The translations under genes were made by a program, and so were the position numbers. Positions 1 through 7,579 of a DNA stretch of 64,000 bases are shown here, one piece after another. Under the pieces are notes generated by a model that searched no databases, was not told where the DNA came from, and saw only the letters and a program-made list of their open reading frames with translations. The stretch comes from Microbacterium cremeum (GTDB lineage: Bacteria > Actinomycetota > Actinomycetes > Actinomycetales > Microbacteriaceae), in the NCBI RefSeq assembly GCF_015277855.1, contig NZ_CP063812.1:124001-188000 (forward strand), in the 5' to 3' direction. The first letter of the stretch is position 1; each line of letters starts with the position of its first letter.

Positions 1-726
1 TGCGTCGAGGCCGGGGTTGTACCCGACCCGGTCGTTCATCGGCGCCATGCCGTTCGCGCCGGGTGTGCCGGCGGGGGTGTTGTCGCCGGTGGCGAGGAGC
101 AGGTTGCCGTCCTTGTCGAAGGCGACGTCGCCGGCCACGTGGCAGCACTGGCCGCGCTGCACCTCGACGCGGATGATGTCCTGCTGCGTCGACAGGTCCA
201 GCGAGTCCGTCGCGTCGTCCCACTTGAAGCGGCTGAGCTGGTTGTAGCCCTTCCACTGCTCCCAGTACGACGTGTCGGCACCGGCCGGAAGCGTGTTGGG
301 CGCCGATCCTGCAGCCGTCGTGGTCGGGTAGGGGGCCGCCATCACGCGGGGCGCGTAGTAGAGGTACACCCACTTGTTGTTCGCGAAGTCGGGGTCGAGG
401 GTGACCGTCTGCAGCCCGTCCTCGGAGTTCGAGTAGACATCGATGGTGTTGACGACCGTGGTCGTGCCCTGCGCGGGGTCGGTCAGGCGCACCTGCCCGT
501 TGCGGGTGGTGTGCAGCACGCGCGAGTCGGGGAGGACGGCGAGGTCGATGGGCTCGCCGACGTCCTTCGAGAGGGTCACGCGTTCGTAGTTGGCCCAGGT
601 GGTGGCTGAGATCTCGTCGCCGTGGTCGTGGCCGGGGTGAGCGGCCGCGGGGGTGGCGACGAGGACGGATGCTGCGGCGAGAAGGCCCGTCGCGAGTGCC
701 ACAAGTCGTGGCGCGGCATTGCGCAT
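1..726 (-). CDS. Secreted glucose/sorbosone dehydrogenase-like protein (C-terminus cut by window edge)
   Basis: The first 242 residues are visible and the frame stays open to base 1, so the C-terminus lies outside. A signal peptide (residues about 1-28, ending in APAAAH-type residues) is followed by a beta-propeller start: 'EPIDLAVLPDSRVLHTTR', then 'QCCHVAGDVAFDKDGNLLLA' and TGDNTPAG. These motifs are typical of PQQ-dependent soluble aldose dehydrogenase-like propellers (GSDH family) in secreted multi-domain actinobacterial proteins. The ATG at 726 has a CTGGAG ribosome site. It lies 175 nt downstream of the Tat-exported isomerase-like gene on the same strand, so both may act on sugars outside the membrane. 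Substrate and cofactor use are not shown by the sequence. Confidence 0.75.
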   Translation of the reverse strand, partial: MRNAAPRLVALATGLLAAASVLVATPAAAHPGHDHGDEISATTWANYERVTLSKDVGEPIDLAVLPDSRVLHTTRNGQVRLTDPAQGTTTVVNTIDVYSNSEDGLQTVTLDPDFANNKWVYLYYAPRVMAAPYPTTTAAGSAPNTLPAGADTSYWEQWKGYNQLSRFKWDDATDSLDLSTQQDIIRVEVQRGQCCHVAGDVAFDKDGNLLLATGDNTPAGTPGANGMAPMNDRVGYNPGLDA

Positions 727-801
727 GTCGTGCTCCAGTCGGATGGGAGGGTGGCGGGATCCGTTGCTGGAGCCGGTCCCGAGCGAGCCGGGGGACCGGT
801 G

Positions 802-827
802 CGCCGGGTCACGCGCGTGACCCGGCG
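802..827. promoter_or_regulatory. Perfect 26-bp palindrome upstream of the sugar dehydrogenase gene
   Basis: The two 13-base arms (802-814 and 815-827) are exact reverse complements with no loop, centred on GTCACGCGCGTGAC. It lies 76 nt upstream of the dehydrogenase start and beyond the terminator-like hairpin of the isomerase gene. A dimeric repressor operator fits best; a second transcription-stop hairpin is possible. Confidence 0.5.
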
Positions 828-857
828 GCTGCTGCGGGGAAGGGCAGCGGAGGAGGC

Positions 858-892
858 GAGAGGGCGGGCGGAGTGCGCCGTCCGCCCTCTCG
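858..892 (-). terminator. Terminator-like hairpin after the isomerase-like gene
   Basis: An 11-bp stem (858-868 with 882-892, CGAGAGGGCGG / CCGCCCTCTCG) sits 10 nt past the stop of the gene ending at 902. There is no T tract, as is common in high-GC actinobacteria. Confidence 0.55.
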
Positions 893-901
893 CGGGATGA
901 C

Positions 902-2062
902 TCAGCCGCGCAGTGCGGCCAGGCTCCGGTACGACGTCGCGGCGTTCTGGAGCGACATGCCCGGCGACGCGGCGGGGACCGACGCGGCGTTGTCCTGCTC
1001 GTACATCGCGTTGTGGTAGCCCTTCGCGCCGATGCGCCGGAAGAACGCGGTGTAGTCGATGTCGCCCTGCCCGAACGGGACGATGCTGTACCCCGCGGCG
1101 AGGTCCGGCCGCGAAGCGCCGTCCTTCGCGTGGAACAGCGGGAATCGTATCGTCTGCTCGGCGACCAGACCCGCCGGGTCGAACATGTCGGCCACCACGG
1201 TGCCGTCGGGAGCCGTGAAGCTCTGGAATCGGTACTGCGCGACGTGCGCCCAGTAGACGTCCATCTCGAGGTACACGTAGTTCGGATCGGTGTTCTGCAG
1301 GAACCACTCCAGTCGCCGCACACCGCTCGAGCGGGTGGGCCGTCCCTGCGAGTCGAGCGGTCCGCTGTCGAGCAGGAAGCTGTAGGCCGCGTCGTGGTTG
1401 TGCGTGTACAGCTTCAGGCCGTGGGTCGCGGCGCGCTCGCCGAGGATGTTCCAGCGGTCTGCTGCGGCCTGCCAGTCGGCGAGGTACGCGCTGCTGGTGG
1501 GGTCGTTGCCCGTGCCGATGTGGCCGAATCCGAGGATGTTGGCGATCTCGCACGCCGCGTCGAACTGGGCGAGCGTGGCGTCGGTGATCTGACCCGGAAT
1601 GCTGCCGTGGTTGCCCTCGGCTTCGAGCCCGTTGTCGTCGAGCCACTGGCGCAGCTGCTGTGCGCCGGCGATCGAGTTGACGTTGCCGCCCTCGGCGTTC
1701 GCGTGCTGGTTGTATCCGGCGAACTCGATCTGCTTGTAGCCGATCCGCGCGAGCTCCTGGAGGACCTCCTTGAACCCCGACGGCAGGTCGGTCGTGTTCG
1801 GGTCGCGGCCGATGGCGTCCCGCACCGTGTAGAGGATGATGCCGCGCTTGCCGGGCGGCACCAGCACGCCGTTGCCGTTGGACTGGGCGGCGGCCGCACC
1901 GGTCGCCACGCCCGAATGGGCGTGCGCACTGCCGCCGCCGAGGCCGACGACCGCGGCTGCGGCGAGGCCCGTGGTGGCCGCCAGAAGCTGCCGCCTGCTG
2001 AGACCGAGCCTGCTCCCGAGGACGCGGGCGTCCTCCTGGGCCTGGTAGGTCAGATCATCCAT
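902..2062 (-). CDS. Tat-exported sugar phosphate isomerase/epimerase-like TIM-barrel protein
   Basis: The protein has 386 residues. The N-terminus holds a twin-arginine signal (LSRRQLLAATTGLAAAAVVG), so it is probably exported folded. The mature part has xylose isomerase-like TIM-barrel features: 'RGIILYTVRDAIG' on strand 1, 'IEFAGYN', 'GNHGSIPG', 'LYTHNHDAAYSF', 'YLEMDVYWAH' and 'LFHAKDG', whose Glu, His and Asp residues suit a divalent metal site. The ATG at 2062 has an AAGGGAG site 6 nt upstream and is preferred over the in-frame GTG at 2077. The family includes isomerases, epimerases and 3-keto-glycoside-processing enzymes. The neighbouring sugar dehydrogenase would be compatible with oxidised sugars as substrate, but that is inference. 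Confidence 0.8.
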   Translation of the reverse strand: MDDLTYQAQEDARVLGSRLGLSRRQLLAATTGLAAAAVVGLGGGSAHAHSGVATGAAAAQSNGNGVLVPPGKRGIILYTVRDAIGRDPNTTDLPSGFKEVLQELARIGYKQIEFAGYNQHANAEGGNVNSIAGAQQLRQWLDDNGLEAEGNHGSIPGQITDATLAQFDAACEIANILGFGHIGTGNDPTSSAYLADWQAAADRWNILGERAATHGLKLYTHNHDAAYSFLLDSGPLDSQGRPTRSSGVRRLEWFLQNTDPNYVYLEMDVYWAHVAQYRFQSFTAPDGTVVADMFDPAGLVAEQTIRFPLFHAKDGASRPDLAAGYSIVPFGQGDIDYTAFFRRIGAKGYHNAMYEQDNAASVPAASPGMSLQNAATSYRSLAALRG

Positions 2063-2197
2063 GATGCTCCCTTGCACGGATCGTTCGAGTTGATGGTCGA
2101 CTTCGCCCGGCGGGGCGTCCCTGCTCCCGCCATCGGGCGCCGACTCGATGTTGGCGGCGCCCCGATACTTCTCTGATCTTCGGAGGACTTTTCTCGG

Positions 2198-2227
2198 ACA
2201 CTAGAGCATTTGCCAAACTGGCGTCAA
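2198..2227 (-). promoter_or_regulatory. Predicted sigma-70-type promoter of the isomerase-like gene
   Basis: On the minus strand TTGACG (2222-2227), an 18-nt spacer and TAGTGT (2198-2203) lie in an AT-rich patch about 135 nt before the ATG. The 302-nt gap 2063-2364 holds no gene. An imperfect inverted repeat with arms GAAAAGTCG and GCAACTTTC just upstream (about 2234-2258) could be an operator. Confidence 0.5.
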
Positions 2228-2364
2228 GCAAAAGAAAAGTCGTTCTCACGCAACTTTCACCAATCGTCGACAAAAGTTCCGCGACCGTTTCAACGGCGGG
2301 CGCACGCCGAACAGCCCGGGCGCCCACCGGGAACAAGGGGGAGTAGGAGCGAGCGGGGCGGGCG

Positions 2365-3297
2365 TCAGCCGCCGAGGACGACGTTCAGCGGCGGCTCGCC
2401 CGCGGCGAGCCGCTCGATCTGCGCGCGCACGAGCCGGGCGACCCGCGGACGCATCGCGCTGGATGCCCCGCCGACGTGGGGGGAGATCAGCACGCCGGGC
2501 AGGCCCCACAGCGGGTGCTCCTCGGGGAGCGGCTCGGGGTCGGTCACGTCCAGCGCAGCGCGCACGCGACCGCGGCGCACGTGGTCCACGAGTGCGTCGG
2601 TGTCGACGAGGGTGCCGCGGCCGACGTTGATCAGCAGCGCGCCGTCCGGGAGCGCCGACAGGAACGCGTCGTCGACGAGGCCACGCGTCGCGGCCCCGCC
2701 GGGGAGCGTGACGATCACGATCTCGGCGTCGGGCAGAAGCTCGCCGAGCTCGTCGACGCCGTGTACCGAGATGCCGTCCTCGTCTCGAGCGCGGGAGGCG
2801 ACCGCCGTCAGCCGCACCTCGAACGGCTCGAGGCGCGCGGCCACGGCCTTGCCGACGCCGCCGTAGCCCAGCAGGAGCACGCGGCGGTCGGCGAGGCTCT
2901 CGGTGAACACGGGCGACCAGCGCCCTGCGGCAGTGTCGACGGCGAACGCGTCGAGGCGGCGCTGCGCCGCGAGTGCGAGCGCCACCGCGAGTTCGGCCGT
3001 CGACGTCTCGTGCACCGATGCGGCATTGGCGAACACGAGGCCGGGCGGCAGGATCGCCTCCACGCCGTCGTATCCGATCGACTGGCTCTGCACCAGCCCG
3101 ACCTCGACGCCCTCGAGGCGCGACAGCACGCGTGCCATCGACATGTAGGGCGGCACGACCATGTCGAATCGCTCGCGCGGGGCCGCGGCATCCATCGGCC
3201 ACACGACGATCTCGACCCCCTCGGAAAGCGCGCCGAGGTCGGCGGCGAGCTGCTCGGTGGGGACGCTGACGATGAGATTCCGGTGGCTGTCGCTCAC
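2365..3297 (-). CDS. D-isomer-specific 2-hydroxyacid dehydrogenase
   Basis: This 310-residue NAD(P)-dependent oxidoreductase interconverts 2-hydroxy and 2-keto acids. The Rossmann motif GYGGVG is at residues 144-149. The catalytic set is visible: Arg in NVGRG (224-228), Glu in DPEPLPEEHP (about 259-260) and His in ISPHVGG (His274). Length is normal for the family. The start is GTG, with a -10-like TAGCGT (3304-3309) only 6 nt upstream, so the mRNA is probably leaderless and the gene independently transcribed. The exact substrate cannot be read from the sequence; glyoxylate/hydroxypyruvate or phosphoglycerate-like acids are possible. Confidence 0.85.
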   Translation of the reverse strand: MSDSHRNLIVSVPTEQLAADLGALSEGVEIVVWPMDAAAPRERFDMVVPPYMSMARVLSRLEGVEVGLVQSQSIGYDGVEAILPPGLVFANAASVHETSTAELAVALALAAQRRLDAFAVDTAAGRWSPVFTESLADRRVLLLGYGGVGKAVAARLEPFEVRLTAVASRARDEDGISVHGVDELGELLPDAEIVIVTLPGGAATRGLVDDAFLSALPDGALLINVGRGTLVDTDALVDHVRRGRVRAALDVTDPEPLPEEHPLWGLPGVLISPHVGGASSAMRPRVARLVRAQIERLAAGEPPLNVVLGG

Positions 3298-3359
3298 GAC
3301 TCCACGCTACCCGCGGCCGCACCGGCTAGAGTTCGAGCAACCGGACAGGGGAGGCAAGG

Positions 3360-3791
3360 ATGGTTCCCGAGATCAACTACTGGGCGGTGCTGCTCGCGAC
3401 GGCGTCGAGCATGCTCGTCGGCGCGATCTGGTACACGCCGAAGGTGTTCGGCACGAGGTGGGCGAAGCTCGCGAACGTCGACATGGACCGGCCCGGCGCC
3501 AGCGCGGTCGTGCCGATCGTGGTGACGCTCATCGTGAGCTTCATCACGGCCTGGGTCCTCGCCGGTGCCTCGTCGATCGCCTGGCACTTCTACGCCGGCA
3601 GCTACCTGTGGGCGGCGCTCCTGACCGCGGTGATCCTGTGGGCGGGATTCACCGCCGCCCGGTTCATCACCCACGACGCCTTCGAGGGACGCCCGACGTC
3701 GCTGACGGTGCTCAACATCGCGCACGAGCTCGTGACGCTCGTCGTGATGGCGCTCATCATCGGCGTGTGGCCGCCCGCCGGCACGGTCTGA
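3360..3791 (+). CDS. DUF1761 family membrane protein
   Basis: This 143-residue protein has four predicted membrane helices: residues about 5-25, 50-70, 78-100 and 118-138. 'WAVLLATASSMLVGAIWYTP' followed by 'FGTRWAKLA' matches the DUF1761 start. The ATG follows a GGGGAGG ribosome site. It is divergent from the 2-hydroxyacid dehydrogenase and convergent with purQ, separated from purQ by a repeat hairpin. The family has no established function. Confidence 0.8.
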   Translation: MVPEINYWAVLLATASSMLVGAIWYTPKVFGTRWAKLANVDMDRPGASAVVPIVVTLIVSFITAWVLAGASSIAWHFYAGSYLWAALLTAVILWAGFTAARFITHDAFEGRPTSLTVLNIAHELVTLVVMALIIGVWPPAGTV

Positions 3792-3816
3792 GAGAGACGG
3801 ATGCCTCGACTCGAGG

Positions 3817-3891
3817 CGTTTCGTCTCGCTCGTTCCTCGCTCGCTCAACGACCGGACATCGGTCGTTGAGCGAGCGAAGCGAGACGTAACG
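3817..3891. repeat. Inverted pair of the 'cggtcgttgagcgagcg' repeat, likely bidirectional terminator
   Basis: The left arm 3817-3854 and right arm 3860-3891 are near-complete reverse complements with a 5-nt loop. The pair sits exactly between two converging genes (stops at 3791 and 3894), where a strong hairpin would stop transcription from both sides. The same family recurs at 4881, 15893, 15932, 15994, 59620 and 59704. Confidence 0.8.
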
Positions 3892-3893
3892 CG

Positions 3894-4601
3894 TCAGGCG
3901 GCCTGGGCCACCACGGCGGCGATCGCGGAGCTGAAGAACGGCAGGCCGTCTTCACCCGAGCGCATCGCGGCGGACGTGTCGGGACCGAAGCCCGGCTCGA
4001 CGGCGTGCTCGGGGTGTGGCATGAGACCCACCACATTGCCGCGTTCGTTCGTGATGCCGGCGATGTCGCGCAGCGACCCGTTCGGGTTCACCCCGAGGTA
4101 GCGGAACGCCACGAGCCCCTCGCCCTCGAGGCGGTCGAGCTCGGAGTCCGACGCGATGTAGCCGCCGTCGGCGTTCTTCAGGGGGATGACGATCTCCTGG
4201 CCGGCCGTGAAGTCGGCGGTCCAGGCGGTGTCGGCGTTCTCGACGCGCAGCCGCTGGTCGCGCCGGATGAACTGCTGGTGCGCGTTGCGGATCAGTCCGC
4301 CGGGAAGCAGGTGCGCCTCGACCAGCATCTGGAAGCCGTTGCAGATGCCGAGCACGGGCATGCCCTTGGCCGCGGCATCCTTCACCTCCGCCATGATCGG
4401 GGCGAGTGCAGCGATGGCGCCCGCACGCAGGTAGTCGCCGTAGCTGAAGCCGCCCGGCAGCACGAGGGCGTCGACCCCTTCGAGGTCGTGCGAGCCGTGC
4501 CACAAGGCGACGGGCTCGGCGCCGGCGATGCGGATCGCGCGCTGCGCGTCGCGGTCGTCGAGCGAGCCCGGGAAGGTGATGACCCCGATGCGTGCGGTCA
4601 T
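3894..4601 (-). CDS. purQ: Phosphoribosylformylglycinamidine synthase, glutaminase subunit PurQ
   Basis: This 235-residue class I glutamine amidotransferase supplies ammonia for FGAR to FGAM conversion, step 4 of de novo purine synthesis. The triad is visible: Cys87 in GICNGFQ, and His196 and Glu198 in MPHPEHA. '[18 protein letters not shown]' is characteristic of PurQ. It overlaps purS by 4 nt (start within the purS stop), so the two are translationally coupled. The large subunit gene purL, which usually follows purQ, is not here; a convergent DUF1761 gene occupies that place. Confidence 0.97.
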   Translation of the reverse strand: MTARIGVITFPGSLDDRDAQRAIRIAGAEPVALWHGSHDLEGVDALVLPGGFSYGDYLRAGAIAALAPIMAEVKDAAAKGMPVLGICNGFQMLVEAHLLPGGLIRNAHQQFIRRDQRLRVENADTAWTADFTAGQEIVIPLKNADGGYIASDSELDRLEGEGLVAFRYLGVNPNGSLRDIAGITNERGNVVGLMPHPEHAVEPGFGPDTSAAMRSGEDGLPFFSSAIAAVVAQAA

Positions 4602-4846
4602 TCGACCACCTCGACTCCGACCACGTCCTCGATCACGGAGTTCGAGAGGATCTCGGCGGCGACCCGCTTCGCCTCGGTCAGCACGTCGTCGGTCACCTCG
4701 CCCTCGACGGTGAGCTCGAAGCGCTTGCCGATCCGGACAGCGCTGAACTCCGACACGCCCAGCCGAGCGAACGCGCCCGAGACGGCCTTCCCCTGCGGAT
4801 CCAGCAGCTCGGCCTTGGGCATGACGTCGACGACGATGGTGGGCAT
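4598..4846 (-). CDS. purS: Phosphoribosylformylglycinamidine synthase subunit PurS
   Basis: This 82-residue protein bridges PurQ and PurL in the three-part FGAM synthase of Gram-positive bacteria. '[17 protein letters not shown]' at the start, '[12 protein letters not shown]' in the middle and '[17 protein letters not shown]' near the end match the family over its full length. An AGGAGG ribosome site precedes the ATG. It is the first gene of the purSQ pair, with a short repeat (4881-4918) just upstream. Confidence 0.96.
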   Translation of the reverse strand: MPTIVVDVMPKAELLDPQGKAVSGAFARLGVSEFSAVRIGKRFELTVEGEVTDDVLTEAKRVAAEILSNSVIEDVVGVEVVE

Positions 4847-4880
4847 CAGGATCCTCCTGGCGGCCGGAGGCCGCAGCTAT

Positions 4881-4918
4881 CGGTCGTTGAGCGACGAGCG
4901 CAGCGAGGAGTCGAAACG
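4881..4918 (+). repeat. Single variant copy of the 'cggtcgttgagcg' repeat
   Basis: This copy reads cggtcgttgagcgacgagcg then cagcgaggagtcgaaacg, a variant of the pairs at 3817 and 15893. It lies 35 nt upstream of purS and has no inverted partner close by. Confidence 0.65.
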
Positions 4919-5029
4919 CCGGATGTCGCGGGCAGGGGTCCGTCCCAGTCTACGGGCCTCGGCATCCCGTGACGTCTCCGCCGTCGTGACCGCGCGATCA
5001 CGCTCCGTGATGCAATCGTGACCCGCTCG

Positions 5030-5043
5030 TGGGAGCGCTCCCT
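5030..5043. promoter_or_regulatory. CebR-type operator 1
   Basis: TGGGAGCGCTCCCT matches the cellobiose repressor box TGGGAGCGCTCCCA (CebR of Streptomyces, CelR of Thermobifida) at 13 of 14 bases. It abuts the -35 hexamer. Confidence 0.85.
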
Positions 5044-5070
5044 TGACATTCGTGAGAGCGGTCCCATAAC
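5043..5070 (+). promoter_or_regulatory. Promoter of the cellobiose operon
   Basis: TTGACA (5043-5048), a 16-nt spacer and CATAAC (5065-5070; ATAACG with a 17-nt spacer is an alternative) lie about 105 nt before the cebE start. Three CebR-type boxes overlap or flank it, so a bound repressor would block RNA polymerase. Confidence 0.75.
5053..5066. promoter_or_regulatory. CebR-type operator 2 (weaker match)
   Basis: TGAGAGCGGTCCCA matches the box at 12 of 14 bases and lies between the -35 and -10 hexamers. Confidence 0.7.
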
Positions 5071-5086
5071 GTTGCGTCTCAATCGT

Positions 5087-5100
5087 TGGGAACGCTCCCA
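5087..5100. promoter_or_regulatory. CebR-type operator 3
   Basis: TGGGAACGCTCCCA matches the box at 13 of 14 bases. It lies downstream of the -10, 77 nt before the cebE start. Confidence 0.85.
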
Positions 5101-5176
5101 CGACACCATGGCCCCGGAACCCATCCAGGCCAGGTCCTGCAACACACACCAACCCTGACAACACAAAGGAGTGACA

Positions 5177-6454
5177 GTGAACGCACGCGCCTTCCGCAGA
5201 AGCGCTGTGGCCGTCGCCGCCTTCTCGGCCTCGGCCATCGTCCTCGCCGGCTGCGCCGGCAGCAGCGGCGACACCGGTGACGGCGGCAACGCCGACGAGG
5301 AGATCACGCTGACGGTCGCCACCTTCAACGACTTCGGATACACCGAGGAACTCCTCCAGGAGTACATGGACGAGAACCCGAACATCACGATCGAGCACAC
5401 CCGTGCCGCCGAGTCCGGCGACGCCCGCTCGAACTACTTCGCCAAGCTCGGCAAGGGCGGCCTCGCCGACATCGAAGCCGTCGAGATCGACTGGTTCGCC
5501 GAAGCCATGCAGTACTCCGACCTGCTCGCCGAGGCACCCGACTCGGTGAAGGGCCGCTGGCTCGACTGGAAGGAAGCCGCCGCGACCGACGGCGACGGCC
5601 GCCTCGTGGGCTTCGGCACCGACATCGGACCGCAGGGCATCTGCTACCGCGGCGAGCTGTTCGCCGCAGCGGGCCTGCCCAGCGACCGCGACGGCGTGGC
5701 CGACCTGTTCGACGGCGACTGGGAGAACTTCCTCGACGTCGCCGACCAGTACAAGGCGGCGACCGGCAAGCCGATGATCGACTCGGCCAACTCGGTGCTC
5801 CAGGGCATCGTGAACCAGATCGAGTACACCTACACCGAGCCCGACGGCGCGGTCATCGCCACCGAGAACCCCGAGATCCAGGCGGCGTACGAGCTCGTCA
5901 CCGAGCGCGCCGTGCCCAACGCGGCCTACGCCGGTCAGTGGTCGGACGACTGGTTCGCGTCGATGGCCAACGGCGAGTTCGCCGCCATGCTGTGCCCGGG
6001 CTGGATGCTCGGCATCATCGAGGGCAACGCACCCGACACCACCGACTGGGACATCGCCGACGTGTTCCCGAACGGCGGCGGCAACTGGGGCGGCTCGTAC
6101 CTGACCGTTCCGGCTGATGGCGACAACGTCGAGGCGGCGCTCGCGCTGGCCGACTGGCTCACCGCTCCCGAGCAGCAGATGAAGGCGTTCGCGGCCGCGG
6201 GAACCTTCCCGAGCCAGATCGAGGCCCTCGAGAGCACGGAGCTCGCCGAGGCGACCAACGCGTACTTCCAGGACGCACCGGTGGGCGAGATCCTCTCGAC
6301 CCGCGCCGAGGCGGTCACGGTCGCGCCCTACAAGGACGCGAGCTACTTCAAGTACCACGACGCGCTCCAGAACGCGGTCACGCGAGTCTTCGACGGCGTC
6401 GAAGACGAGCAGACCTCGTGGAACACCTGGGTCGCCGAGGTGCAGGCTTTCTGA
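5177..6454 (+). CDS. cebE: Cellobiose/cello-oligosaccharide ABC transporter substrate-binding lipoprotein
   Basis: This 425-residue extracellular solute-binding lipoprotein has a signal peptide ending in the lipobox LAGC (Cys26), so it is anchored to the outer membrane face. Family 1 binding-protein features follow, including 'DWLTAPEQQMKAFAAAGTFP' near the C-terminus. The GTG at 5177 is preferred to the in-frame GTG at 5171, because the AAAGGAG site ends at 5171 and leaves a normal 5-6 nt gap only for 5177. Gene order with two permeases, a GH1 beta-glucosidase and a LacI regulator, plus CebR-type boxes at the promoter, identify the cellobiose system. Other beta-glucosides remain possible ligands. 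Confidence 0.88.
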   Translation: MNARAFRRSAVAVAAFSASAIVLAGCAGSSGDTGDGGNADEEITLTVATFNDFGYTEELLQEYMDENPNITIEHTRAAESGDARSNYFAKLGKGGLADIEAVEIDWFAEAMQYSDLLAEAPDSVKGRWLDWKEAAATDGDGRLVGFGTDIGPQGICYRGELFAAAGLPSDRDGVADLFDGDWENFLDVADQYKAATGKPMIDSANSVLQGIVNQIEYTYTEPDGAVIATENPEIQAAYELVTERAVPNAAYAGQWSDDWFASMANGEFAAMLCPGWMLGIIEGNAPDTTDWDIADVFPNGGGNWGGSYLTVPADGDNVEAALALADWLTAPEQQMKAFAAAGTFPSQIEALESTELAEATNAYFQDAPVGEILSTRAEAVTVAPYKDASYFKYHDALQNAVTRVFDGVEDEQTSWNTWVAEVQAF

Positions 6455-6476
6455 GCCTGTAGATCCGAAACATGAT

Positions 6477-6515
6477 CGAGTGCGCGCGGGCGAACCCGAC
6501 GCCCGCGCGCACTCG
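6477..6515 (+). terminator. Strong intra-operon hairpin between cebE and cebF
   Basis: A perfect 16-bp stem (6477-6492 with 6500-6515) with a 7-nt loop lies 23 nt after the cebE stop and 32 nt before cebF, without a T run. It probably attenuates transcription or protects the cebE message, so that binding protein outnumbers permeases. Confidence 0.7.
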
Positions 6516-6547
6516 GTCTGCCCGACCCCGACCTCACCGGAGCCATC

Positions 6548-7579
6548 GTGACTGCCACCCAAGTGCGCCCTGATGCGCCTGAGGCGCCGCCGAAGCTGAC
6601 CCAGAAGCGCGTGCGCGTGCTGTCCTTCAGCCAGCAGGCGAGCCGCTGGGACCTCAAGGTCTCGCCGTATCTCTACATCTCGCCGTTCTTCATCATGTTC
6701 GCGATCGTGGGACTCTTCCCCATCGCGTACACCGCGGTCATCTCGTTCATGCAGTGGGACCTCGTCCGCAACTCGGGCGAGTTCATCGGATTCGACCAGT
6801 ACATCTGGATCCTGCAGAACCCGCAGTTCTGGACGGCGCTGCGCAACACCTTCAGCATCTTCCTGCTCTCCAGCGTCCCTCAGATCGCGCTCGCGATCTT
6901 CATCGCCGCGATGCTCGACAAGAACATCCGCGCCAAGACGTTCTGGCGCACCAGCGTCCTGCTGCCGTACGTGATGGCGCCGGTCGCCGTCGCCCTGATC
7001 TTCAGCAACATGTTCGGCGACAACCACGGCCTGGTGAACAACATCCTCACCGACCTCGGCCTGCCCGCGATCCCGTGGCACAAGGACCCGTTCTGGAGCC
7101 ACGTCGCGATCGCCACGATGGTGAACTTCCGCTGGACCGGCTACAACGCGCTGATCCTCCTGGCCGCGATGCAGGCCGTGCCACGCGACTACTACGAGGC
7201 GGCGACCGTCGACGGCGCCGGCGCGTTCCGCCAGTTCTGGAGCATCACGCTCCCGTCGCTGCGTCCGACGCTCATCTTCGTCATCATCACCTCGACGATC
7301 GGCGGACTGCAGATCTTCGACGAGCCGAGCCAGTTCGACAACACCGGCCAGGGCGGCGCCGCCGGCCAGTGGCTCACCGTCACCCTCTTCCTCTACAACA
7401 TCGGCTGGCGCGAGTGGAACTTCGGCCGAGCCGCGGCGCTGGCGTGGATCCTGTTCCTTCTCATCCTCGTCATCGGCCTCATCAATCTCATGATCACGCG
7501 ACGCCTCGTCCGGGATGAGAGCAGCCGCGGCGCTGCCGGGGTCCTGCGTCGCATGAACCGCAAGGAGGACGCCCGATGA
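6548..7579 (+). CDS. cebF: Cellobiose ABC transporter permease CebF
   Basis: This 343-residue inner-membrane permease of the MalF type has about six membrane helices (the first at residues about 40-65). The coupling EAA loop YYEAATVDGAGAFRQFWSIT docks onto the ATPase. The start is GTG with a GGAG site. Its stop overlaps the cebG start (ATGA), so the two are coupled. No ATPase gene is present in the operon; in Streptomyces the shared ATPase MsiK is encoded elsewhere, and the same is likely here. Confidence 0.88.
   Translation: MTATQVRPDAPEAPPKLTQKRVRVLSFSQQASRWDLKVSPYLYISPFFIMFAIVGLFPIAYTAVISFMQWDLVRNSGEFIGFDQYIWILQNPQFWTALRNTFSIFLLSSVPQIALAIFIAAMLDKNIRAKTFWRTSVLLPYVMAPVAVALIFSNMFGDNHGLVNNILTDLGLPAIPWHKDPFWSHVAIATMVNFRWTGYNALILLAAMQAVPRDYYEAATVDGAGAFRQFWSITLPSLRPTLIFVIITSTIGGLQIFDEPSQFDNTGQGGAAGQWLTVTLFLYNIGWREWNFGRAAALAWILFLLILVIGLINLMITRRLVRDESSRGAAGVLRRMNRKEDAR

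Noticed and set aside
4877-7102. 741-codon open frame on the minus strand opposite cebE/cebF
   Set aside because: Low-complexity Arg/Val/Glu composition without domains; it is the antisense of well-supported ceb genes, as expected in 70% GC DNA.
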